A stretch of DNA of 15,084 bases from Candidatus Hydrogenedentota bacterium (lineage in GTDB: Bacteria > Hydrogenedentota > Hydrogenedentia > Hydrogenedentales > SLHB01). Position numbers and translations under genes: made by a program. Below, one piece after another: positions 1-4,634 of this stretch. The notes beneath the pieces were generated by a model. That model had not been told where the DNA came from and made no database searches. It saw only the letters and a list, made by a program, of their open reading frames with translations. Where the stretch lies: contig JAFGTL010000014.1 of NCBI GenBank assembly GCA_016934125.1, positions 1 to 15,084 of the forward strand. The letters run 5' to 3'. Position 1 is the first letter of the stretch. The number at the start of each line of letters is the position of its first letter.

Positions 1-546
1 AAGGACTGCGTGCCCGTGTCGAAGCGACTGGGCTGCCAGCGGTTCATCGTGACCACCGGTAATGCGCTTCTGGGCGTGAGCCGGGATGCGCAGCACGCGG
101 CCTGCGTGGCGGCGCTAAAGGCGGCGGCGCCGGTGGCCGCAGACGCCGGCATCACGCTTGTACTCGAACCGCTCAACCTGCTCGTCGATCATGCGGGCTA
201 CTACCTGTCCACCTCCACGGAGGGGTTCGCCATCGTGGAGGAGGTAGGCAGCCCGGCCGTGAAGCTCCTCTTCGACATCTACCACCAACAGATCACCGAG
301 GGGAACCTGTCGCTCAACATCCTGGGCAATATCGAGAAGATCGGCCATTTCCACTCGGCCAATCATCCCGGCCGATACGAACTGACGACGGGCGAGATCA
401 ACTACCCCTATCTGATGCGCGCCATCGATCAGACGGACTACGACGGCTACTTCGGCATGGAGTTCCGGGCCAGCGATCCCGCGGCGACAGAGGCGATCCT
501 GCGGGCCGTGGCCGACATGGCCTCCGCGGCAGCGGCGCCCGCCTAA
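1..546 (+). CDS. hyi: Hydroxypyruvate isomerase-like TIM-barrel enzyme, C-terminal part (5' truncated)
   Basis: The frame is open from base 1 with no convincing start, so the N-terminal strands of the barrel lie off the left edge; 181 codons remain. The family (Hyi/xylose-isomerase-like, AP endonuclease 2 fold) interconverts hydroxypyruvate and tartronate semialdehyde or epimerises related sugars in the cytoplasm, using one divalent metal. Visible landmarks, numbered from base 1, are GCQRFIVTTGNAL, LEPLN with metal ligand E56, FDIYHQQ with D92, HFHSANHPGR with H118, the Hyi-typical GEINYPYLMRAID, and MEFR with E154. Together these give the usual four-ligand Glu-Asp-His-Glu metal site. The C-terminus looks complete. 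Its TAA stop overlaps the TAG stop of the convergent zinc-ribbon gene. The family is secure; the exact substrate is not, because Hyi-like proteins are often general sugar epimerases. Confidence 0.85.
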   Translation, partial: KDCVPVSKRLGCQRFIVTTGNALLGVSRDAQHAACVAALKAAAPVAADAGITLVLEPLNLLVDHAGYYLSTSTEGFAIVEEVGSPAVKLLFDIYHQQITEGNLSLNILGNIEKIGHFHSANHPGRYELTTGEINYPYLMRAIDQTDYDGYFGMEFRASDPAATEAILRAVADMASAAAAPA

Positions 547-923
547 GCCTCGTCGCCTGCCGGCGGTTCGGTGCGGCCCGAACCGGCTACGCCCAGTGAG
601 CGCAGGAACCGATCGATGTCAACCGCCGGTTCCGGCCCCCCCTGTTCCGGGTGGAACTGGAGCGGATTCTGGATGTAGGCGCGCTGGCACGCCGGGCATA
701 GATCGAGCTCAAACCCCTTGTACACCGTCTCTTCGATCTCGGCAGGATCCTTGTCTTTCAGGCGCTCGATCAACGAGAGCATCTCGGCCCGGTGGTCGCG
801 AACGAGGTCGACAAGTCCCACCACTAGTTTGTCGTACGTCGCGTGGACGTCGATCTTCACCGTATAGCGCAGGTCGTTGCGCGCCAGTTCTTTGCCACAG
901 CCATCGCACCGGTACGTCACCAT
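543..923 (-). CDS. Small zinc-ribbon protein of unknown function
   Basis: A 126-aa soluble protein. Two CxxC pairs, CDGC at residues 6-9 and CPAC at 76-79, frame a mostly helical, charged insert (about residues 30-65), so the two knuckles could together bind one zinc ion. A conserved-looking hydrophobic stretch around YKGFELDL precedes the second pair, and the C-terminal 35 residues are Pro/Gly/Glu-rich and probably disordered. No catalytic motif is visible. I start at the ATG at 921-923 because the first CxxC follows directly; an in-frame ATG at 942-944 would add seven residues, and neither has an ideal Shine-Dalgarno. A longer GC-rich open frame reaches to 1067 but looks non-coding upstream. 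The gene converges on the hyi-like gene, sharing bases 543-546. Proteins of this kind are usually annotated as hypothetical; a nucleic-acid or protein-interaction role is only a guess. Confidence 0.7.
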   Translation of the reverse strand: MVTYRCDGCGKELARNDLRYTVKIDVHATYDKLVVGLVDLVRDHRAEMLSLIERLKDKDPAEIEETVYKGFELDLCPACQRAYIQNPLQFHPEQGGPEPAVDIDRFLRSLGVAGSGRTEPPAGDEA

Positions 924-984
924 ATCCGCGGCCCATCCTCTCATGCCGGATCGCCCACCCCGGCGGATCCCGTCGTCTCTTCTG

Positions 985-993
985 AGTATAGCA
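985..993 (-). promoter_or_regulatory. Extended -10 promoter candidate for the zinc-ribbon gene
   Basis: Reading the minus strand, TGC-TATACT forms an extended -10 element (TGn plus 5/6 match to TATAAT), about 42 to 62 bases upstream of the two possible starts. No good -35 box is seen 17 bases further up, as is usual for extended -10 promoters. Confidence 0.4.
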
Positions 994-1056
994 GAGCGCC
1001 AAGGGATGGGGACGTCGCCGGTGCGCCGCGGCCCGGCTGCCCGAGGCCGACGCGGC

Positions 1057-1099
1057 CCAAAAGGCAATGCGGGGAAGCCCTGACAGAGGGCCTCCCCGC
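1057..1099 (-). terminator. Probable intrinsic terminator of the REC-histidine kinase gene
   Basis: Bases 1069-1099 fold as GCGGGG / CCCCGC (6 bp), a 2x2 internal loop, then GCCCT / AGGGC (5 bp) around a five-base loop. On the minus strand the stem is followed by ATTGCCTTTTGG, a weak T stretch about six bases downstream. It lies just after the kinase stop and before the promoter of the next minus-strand gene, which fits a terminator, though the T-run is short. Confidence 0.5.
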
Positions 1100-1119
1100 G
1101 TCCGGCGAGGTGTGGCTAG

Positions 1120-2280
1120 CTATGACTGGTTCGGCACACAGGGGAACCTGAGAACGAACAGAGCGCCACGGCCCTCCCCGTCCCCGAGCACCACGTCGCC
1201 GTTATGCCGTTGCATGATGTTGCGGACAGCTACCAGGCCGAGGCCAGTACCCTCATCGCCTTTTGTCGTGAAGAATGTCTTGAACACGTGCTCTCGGAGT
1301 TCGGCCGGTATGCCCGGGCCGGTGTCGCCGACGGCGAGGCAGACCTCGTCGTCCTCCTGCCAGGTGCAAATGCTCAGTTCGCGACGATCTGCCTGATCCT
1401 CCATGGCTTGGCACGCATTGGTGATCAGGTTCAGGATGGCCTGACGAACCAGCACGAAATCCCCCTGACACAGGGGGATCTCGTCGGAGAAGTCCTCACG
1501 CACGCTCACCGCGTGCTTGGTGAGCACGGGCTGCCCGACGTCGAGGCAGCCCCGGGCGACCTCGTTGAGATTCAGCAGGACGAAGTGCTCCGCCTTGTGG
1601 CGGAGGAAGTTCATTGCGGTGCGCACGATCTCGCTGCAAAGCTGGCACTGCGTGAGAACGGCCTCAAGCCGCGCCTTCTGATCGGATGCCGAGATCTTGG
1701 ACAGCAGCAGCTCAGCCTGGCTGCCGATCACCGCCAGGGGCGTCCCCAGATCGTGCAACATGCCCGACACGAACCGGCCCAGCGTCTCGAATCGGTTCGC
1801 TTCGAGCGCCAGTTCTTCCAATTGCCGCCGTTCGAGTTCGCGCCGGCGTTTGTGCAGTCCCTGTTCCACGTACTGCAGGAGCACGCTGCTGTCGAAGGGC
1901 TTCTCAAGGTACGCGAAGGCGCCGTATTCCACGGCCTTCATCGCCGTCTTCAGATCGCTGAAGCCCGTGAGGATGACGACCTCGACGTCCGGGAAACGAT
2001 CCTTCGCCCAGCGCAGCAGGTCGACGCCCGTCTGCCGCGGCATCCGGATGTCGGTGATGATGATGTCGATGGGATCGGTTTCAAGGATAGCTTGGGCGGC
2101 CCCCACATCCTCAGCAAGCACGACATCGTGCTCCTCCTTCAGGAGCATGCGAAGTGCCTGCCGAGGCCCGTTCTCGTCGTCAACGACCAGGATCCTTCCG
2201 CGGATGCCGCCGTCGCCGTGTCCAGCCATGACTTTACCCAGACGTTGCCTGTACTTCTCTGCCTGCGCGCTGATGCCCAT
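1120..2280 (-). CDS. Soluble response-regulator/histidine-kinase fusion (REC-HisKA-HATPase)
   Basis: A 386-aa cytoplasmic two-component protein with no transmembrane segment. An N-terminal receiver domain (about residues 29-145) has the acidic pocket DD at 34-35, phospho-acceptor D77 in ITDIRMP, and K127 in EKPF. A basic coiled linker (about 144-162) leads to HisKA with H176 in MLHDLGTP. The ATPase domain shows the N box NLITNACQAM (N288), DTGPGIP (319-325) and GTGLGL (344-349). All key residues are present, so it should receive a phosphate from a partner and control its own autophosphorylation or phosphatase activity. This REC-first order, without PAS or GAF, marks it as an intermediate in a phosphorelay; no cognate partner is adjacent. 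The ATG start has a GGAAGAG ribosome site. A sigma-54-type promoter lies 60 bases upstream. Confidence 0.92.
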   Translation of the reverse strand: MGISAQAEKYRQRLGKVMAGHGDGGIRGRILVVDDENGPRQALRMLLKEEHDVVLAEDVGAAQAILETDPIDIIITDIRMPRQTGVDLLRWAKDRFPDVEVVILTGFSDLKTAMKAVEYGAFAYLEKPFDSSVLLQYVEQGLHKRRRELERRQLEELALEANRFETLGRFVSGMLHDLGTPLAVIGSQAELLLSKISASDQKARLEAVLTQCQLCSEIVRTAMNFLRHKAEHFVLLNLNEVARGCLDVGQPVLTKHAVSVREDFSDEIPLCQGDFVLVRQAILNLITNACQAMEDQADRRELSICTWQEDDEVCLAVGDTGPGIPAELREHVFKTFFTTKGDEGTGLGLVAVRNIMQRHNGDVVLGDGEGRGALFVLRFPCVPNQS

Positions 2281-2340
2281 TGTCTCTTCCGTCAGTTCCC
2301 CGTTGTGCCAAAAACCGTGAACCAGTCGCCCGTGGCAAGC

Positions 2341-2356
2341 GCAAGCGGTGTGCCAA
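2341..2356 (-). promoter_or_regulatory. Candidate sigma-54 (-24/-12) promoter for the REC-histidine kinase
   Basis: The minus strand reads TTGGCACACCGCTTGC. This matches the RpoN consensus TGGCAC-N5-TTGC at every fixed position, with GG and GC separated by the required 10 bases. Transcription would start near base 2330, giving a leader of about 50 bases before the ATG at 2280. GGCAAG (2334-2339) and CTTGCC (2357-2362) flank the element as an inverted repeat. No competing sigma-70 promoter was recognised in this stretch. No RpoN or enhancer-binding protein gene is in the window, so this is motif evidence only. Confidence 0.5.
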
Positions 2357-2421
2357 CTTGCCCAAACGGACGCAACCGACGCGCAGTAAACTCTTTACAG
2401 AATCGGGCGGGCCAGCGCCCG

Positions 2422-2439
2422 GTGCACAGATCTGTGCAC
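2422..2439. promoter_or_regulatory. Palindromic operator candidate 1 (perfect 18-bp palindrome)
   Basis: GTGCACAGATCTGTGCAC is its own reverse complement over 18 bases. Its core GCACA-N4-TGTGC recurs exactly at 2465-2478. It sits about 100 bases upstream of the inferred sigma-54 start site, the usual distance for an enhancer. It resembles NtrC sites (TGCAC-N7-GTGCA), but its spacer is one base shorter. Confidence 0.5.
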
Positions 2440-2463
2440 ATCCCCCGGATTCCCCTACCCCGC

Positions 2464-2479
2464 CGCACAAAAATGTGCG
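2464..2479. promoter_or_regulatory. Palindromic operator candidate 2 (16-bp interrupted palindrome)
   Basis: CGCACA-AAAA-TGTGCG is a perfect inverted repeat with the same GCACA-N4-TGTGC core as the palindrome at 2422-2439. The two centres are 41 bases apart, close to four helical turns, so two bound dimers would face the same side of the DNA. It lies about 140 bases upstream of the inferred sigma-54 start. Confidence 0.48.
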
Positions 2480-2650
2480 CGAATGCCGCCTCGTCCGGCC
2501 GCGTACTTGACGCGCCGGCCCGATTCACGGCCCCCGGCTTCTGCCGCGCAACCGGCGCAGAAAAGTCACAAACGGCTCTTCAAAAGGTATGCATAGTGCT
2601 CGGAGAAGTGAGGGGGCACTCGTTTTTCCGAGGCCCGGCAACGAAAAGAC

Positions 2651-2679
2651 TTGCTATTCTCGGCCGCTTCTGGTAGAAA
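2651..2679 (+). promoter_or_regulatory. Sigma-70-type promoter candidate for the 40-aa ORF transcript
   Basis: TTGCTA (4/6 to TTGACA), 17-base spacer, TAGAAA (4/6 to TATAAT). A start near 2686 would give a transcript of about 270 bases ending at the terminator at 2911-2957. The match is moderate, supported mainly by position. Confidence 0.35.
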
Positions 2680-2764
2680 AGGCCCCTGCAAGATAGGATG
2701 TGGCAGGTTCGGGCGACGTCGCGGTGATACGCGGCCCGTCCGGTAGAAAGGAACACTGGCAGCA

Positions 2765-2887
2765 ATGAAGACGATGCGAAAGAATCGAATTCGCTTCTGC
2801 GCGCCGGTGATCCGCGTGGGCGGCTGGCACGCGATCCTAAGCGCCACCGCCTGCGGCGCCTCCCGCGGAGGACTTCCTATCGAGTAA
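2765..2887 (+). CDS. Putative 40-aa basic Cys/His-containing small protein (paralogue-like copy 1)
   Basis: A 40-residue ORF starting MKTMRKNR. AAAGGA at 2747-2752 could serve as ribosome site, although its 12-base spacing is longer than ideal. The N-terminus is strongly basic. C12, H22 and C30-G31 are arranged as C-x9-H-x7-CG, followed by RGG, a layout shared with the 43-aa ORF at 3026-3157 (C-x9-H-x8-CG, then GG). It ends 24 bases before a strong intrinsic terminator, so it could be the only protein on a short transcript. I do not recognise the family. It might be a tiny metal-binding or nucleic-acid-binding protein, a leader peptide, or a chance ORF inside a small RNA. The protein-coding claim rests on context and on resemblance to the second ORF. 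Confidence 0.4.
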   Translation: MKTMRKNRIRFCAPVIRVGGWHAILSATACGASRGGLPIE

Positions 2888-2910
2888 CTGAACTCACAGC
2901 GTAGTTCTTC

Positions 2911-2957
2911 AAGACGCCGCAGGCGGGATAGAAAGCCCACTGCGGCGTCTTTCGTTT
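2911..2957 (+). terminator. Strong intrinsic terminator between the 40-aa and 43-aa ORFs
   Basis: AAGACGCCGCAG (2911-2922) pairs perfectly over 12 bp with CTGCGGCGTCTT (2940-2951). The 17-base loop contains an inner GGG/CCC, and the stem runs into TCTTTCGTTT. It closes the small-ORF transcript and lies upstream of the sigma-4-like gene, where it could act as an attenuator if that gene has no promoter of its own. Confidence 0.82.
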
Positions 2958-3025
2958 ACCGGGACGCACTGAATGCGGCCCTTCAATGACCGATCAACGG
3001 AAACCGAGGAGAAAGGAGAATCACG

Positions 3026-3157
3026 ATGACAAAGGCAATGCGACCGCTCAATTGCTCCATTACGGTGGCCCGCCGGGGCCGACACAGGGAGGACAGCGAC
3101 TACAGGACATGCGGGAAGATACCACGACAAGGAGGAAGGAGCAATGGCGCAGTTTAA
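3026..3157 (+). CDS. Putative 43-aa basic Cys/His-containing small protein (paralogue-like copy 2)
   Basis: A 43-residue ORF beginning MTKAMRPLNC, with a near-ideal ribosome site (AAGGAG at 3013-3018, 7-base spacing), which makes translation likely. It is rich in Arg and Gly, and C10, H20 and C29-G30 lie as C-x9-H-x8-CG, followed by QGG; this is the same order and nearly the same spacing as in the 40-aa ORF at 2765-2887. Its TAA stop at 3155-3157 lies 14 bases inside the start of the sigma-4-like gene, so the two are probably translationally coupled. I know of no named family. Possible roles are a small partner or regulator of the HTH protein, or a coupling leader peptide. It has no membrane segment and no signal peptide. 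Confidence 0.5.
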   Translation: MTKAMRPLNCSITVARRGRHREDSDYRTCGKIPRQGGRSNGAV

Positions 3158-3566
3158 CCCGGATTTCTGGGAAGTACCGATAGACTCGAGTTTTCTCGAG
3201 AACGTCCCTACCGAGGGCGCGTTATGGTTCGAGACGAGGGAGGATCGGGAGCGGCGGCACGCGATGCGGGAGTTCTTTCAGCGCGTTCTGCCGGCGGTAG
3301 AGGAACTGATCGAGGCCCAACTGACAGGGCGGCAGAAAGAAGTGATCCGGCTGTACTACTTCCAGGGCTTGACCCAGGAAGACATCGCGGCACAGCTTGA
3401 ACTGTCCCAATCGACGGTGAGCAGGCACCTGTTCGGAACAGTCCGGAACGGCAGGAAAGTGGGTGGTGCGCTCAACAAGCTGAGGAAGGCCGTGGAGCGG
3501 AGCACAAGCGGGCCGTTGAACACCGCGTTGAGCCAGTTGCAGGAACGGTTTGCCGAGGCCGTATAG
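3144..3566 (+). CDS. Stand-alone sigma-70 region 4-like HTH protein
   Basis: A 140-aa cytoplasmic DNA-binding protein. Residues about 60-99 form a clear sigma region 4 helix-turn-helix: LTGRQKEVIRLYYFQGLTQ followed by EDIAAQLELSQSTVSRHL. A basic stretch RNGRKVGGALNKLRKAV follows (101-117). Region 2, needed for core polymerase clamp binding and -10 melting, is absent: the first 60 residues are an acidic segment opening with FNPDFWEVPID and then helices. It is therefore unlikely to be a complete ECF sigma factor; a transcription regulator or sigma/anti-sigma-like accessory is more likely. The ATG at 3144 has an excellent AAGGAGGAAGGAG site directly upstream and overlaps the 43-aa ORF by 14 bases. 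It is followed by competing hairpins and then by promoters for the OmpA-like gene, a possible target. Confidence 0.85.
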   Translation: MAQFNPDFWEVPIDSSFLENVPTEGALWFETREDRERRHAMREFFQRVLPAVEELIEAQLTGRQKEVIRLYYFQGLTQEDIAAQLELSQSTVSRHLFGTVRNGRKVGGALNKLRKAVERSTSGPLNTALSQLQERFAEAV

Positions 3567-3588
3567 GCACGGCGGCGGCCGGCGGATT

Positions 3589-3647
3589 CACGGGGCGTCG
3601 CGAAGGCACCGCGGCGGCCCCGTGTGTCGTGCGGTTTCCACACGGGG
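3589..3647 (+). promoter_or_regulatory. Mutually exclusive hairpins downstream of the sigma-4-like gene
   Basis: CACGGGGC (3589-3596) can pair with GCCCCGTG (3617-3624). The overlapping CCCCGTGTG (3618-3626) can instead pair over 9 bp with CACACGGGG (3639-3647), with a 12-base loop. Only one can form at a time. Neither is followed by a T-run, so this is not a standard intrinsic terminator; it could be a factor-dependent end, an RNA-stability element or a switch. Confidence 0.35.
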
Positions 3648-3650
3648 GAC

Positions 3651-3680
3651 TTGTGGATCATGCGGCCACTCTGCTAGACT
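3651..3680 (+). promoter_or_regulatory. Upstream promoter candidate (P1) for the OmpA-like gene
   Basis: TTGTGG, 18-base spacer, TAGACT with a TGC extension of the -10. It would give a long leader of about 165 bases. It is weaker than the promoter at 3780-3808. Confidence 0.35.
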
Positions 3681-3779
3681 CGGGGCCGAGGGATGGTATG
3701 GGCGCGGGCCCAGACCACACGTGAAGGGGGTGGCAAGCACGACAGAGACCTCCTCAGCTGAGTCGTGGGACGGATTTTC

Positions 3780-3808
3780 TTGACACCTCTGTGAGTTTGT
3801 GGTTAAAT
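3780..3808 (+). promoter_or_regulatory. Sigma-70 promoter (P2) of the OmpA-like gene
   Basis: TTGACA (6/6), exactly 17 bases, TTAAAT (4/6). The start site would fall near 3815, leaving a leader of about 38 bases that contains GGAGAAGGAG before the ATG at 3853. This is the best promoter match in the window and suggests strong, constitutive expression, as expected for an abundant envelope protein. Confidence 0.75.
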
Positions 3809-3852
3809 GCTTGGCAGCAACGGTTTGAATAGCGGAGAAGGAGAAGACCACC

Positions 3853-4533
3853 ATGAAAAAGTTGCTCGTTGGCGTGGTTGCGGTCGCGCTTCTAGCACTG
3901 TGCATGCCTGCCAGTGCGAAGTGCGGGTGCCCAAAAGTTTGGGATGACCTCTCATGGTGGGGCCAAAGCGGTGCCACGCCGGCCGTCTACAAGGACGCGG
4001 CCCGTACCGGCTACTGGTGGTGGCCCACGCAGCCCCAGTCCAATGAGGGGGACTCGGAATTGTGGGGAAATCGTGGTGTGGTGTATGGCATGTACACGCC
4101 TCCGCCTCCGCCGCCGCCGCCTCCGCCTCCTCCGCCGCCGCCGCCTCCCCCGCCCAAGGAGATGGTTCTCCGCGAGACCCCGGTATTCGGGCATGTGCTG
4201 TTCGACTTCGACAAGTCCGAACTGAAGCCCGAAGCGATTCCGGTGCTCGATGCGGTCGTTGCGGATCTCACGAAGTTCAACGAAGACACGCTCGAGGTGC
4301 AGGGCCACACCTGCAACGTGGGTAGCGACGAGTACAACATGGGACTTGGACAGCGTCGCGCCGACGCCGTGAAGAAGTACCTGGTTGAGCACGGGTTGGC
4401 CACGGAGCGGATCGAGGCCAAGAGCTACGGCGAAACCACGCCGGCCGTAGAGAATGACACGCCGGCGAACCGGAAGCTCAACCGGCGCGCGGTGTTCGTG
4501 GTCACGGTGAAAACCAAGGTTCCGAAGGAATAG
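3853..4533 (+). CDS. OmpA-family envelope protein with Trp-rich segment and polyproline linker
   Basis: A 226-aa exported protein. Residues 1-22 form a Sec signal peptide cut after ASA; the following KCGC is not a lipobox because Lys precedes Cys. Residues 23-82 are an unassigned segment rich in Trp (SWWG, YWWWPTQP, LWGNRG). Residues 83-101 are 19 consecutive prolines written with mixed CCN codons. Residues about 108-222 are an OmpA C-terminal peptidoglycan-binding domain: FDFDKSELK, GHTCNVGSDEYN, LGQRRADAVKKYL, YGETTP, NRKLNRRAVF. The usual GHTDN aspartate, a diaminopimelate contact in OmpA/Pal, is Cys154 here, while the RRA arginine pair is kept. No beta-barrel is present, so it is more like a periplasmic or Pal-like tether. 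It has its own strong promoter, a GGAGAAGGAG site and a terminator, so it is probably monocistronic. Confidence 0.9.
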   Translation: MKKLLVGVVAVALLALCMPASAKCGCPKVWDDLSWWGQSGATPAVYKDAARTGYWWWPTQPQSNEGDSELWGNRGVVYGMYTPPPPPPPPPPPPPPPPPPPKEMVLRETPVFGHVLFDFDKSELKPEAIPVLDAVVADLTKFNEDTLEVQGHTCNVGSDEYNMGLGQRRADAVKKYLVEHGLATERIEAKSYGETTPAVENDTPANRKLNRRAVFVVTVKTKVPKE

Positions 4534-4556
4534 TGTAGTCTCAGCAGGTAGGTTCA

Positions 4557-4600
4557 ACCGCCCCGGCACGCAGTGTGTGCCGGGGCGGTGCCTTTTTCTT
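4557..4600 (+). terminator. Intrinsic terminator of the OmpA-like gene
   Basis: ACCGCCCCGGCAC (4557-4569) pairs perfectly over 13 bp with GTGCCGGGGCGGT (4577-4589) around a 7-base loop, and is followed by GCCTTTTTCTT. It begins 23 bases after the TAG stop. It has no T-run on the opposite strand, so it serves only the plus strand. Confidence 0.92.
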
Positions 4601-4634
4601 CATGCGTTCTCGTTGCGGCGCCGCCCCCCTGGCT

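Larger units (their letters stand above)
2281..2764. other. 484-base divergent intergenic regulatory region
   Basis: This stretch separates the minus-strand kinase from the plus-strand 40-aa ORF. It holds the sigma-54-like element (2341-2356), the paired palindromes (2422-2439, 2464-2479), and a sigma-70-like promoter candidate (2651-2679). A direct repeat GGTAGAAA occurs at 2672-2679 and 2742-2749. I see no convincing protein gene in it; open frames crossing it have no ribosome sites or recognisable motifs. Confidence 0.6.

Noticed and set aside
2422..2479. Reading the palindromes as LexA boxes of the Fibrobacter type (TGCNC-N4-GTGCA)
   Set aside because: The spacer here is six bases rather than four, and no SOS gene is nearby.
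2422..2479. Calling the palindromes true NtrC sites
   Set aside because: NtrC half-sites are seven bases apart; these are six apart. I keep only 'NtrC-like'.
1204..2676. Long open frame of about 490 codons on the plus strand
   Set aside because: It lies antisense to the REC-histidine kinase, whose domains are unmistakable; the plus-strand translation has no motif and is a GC-bias shadow.
2986..3183. A 65-codon plus-strand frame overlapping the 43-aa ORF
   Set aside because: It lacks a ribosome site and reads through the sigma-4 start in another frame; the 43-aa frame has the good site.
3153..3205. CTCGAG-TTTT-CTCGAG inside the sigma-4-like gene as an operator
   Set aside because: It lies in coding sequence and is explained by the codons; nothing else supports regulation.
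3913..3930. Lipoprotein signal in the OmpA-like protein (Cys just after the signal peptide)
   Set aside because: Lys directly precedes the Cys, which a lipobox does not allow; cleavage after ASA is more likely.
4099..4155. Polyproline tract as a trinucleotide-repeat artefact
   Set aside because: The codons vary irregularly (CCT, CCG, CCC), so it is not a pure repeat prone to slippage errors.
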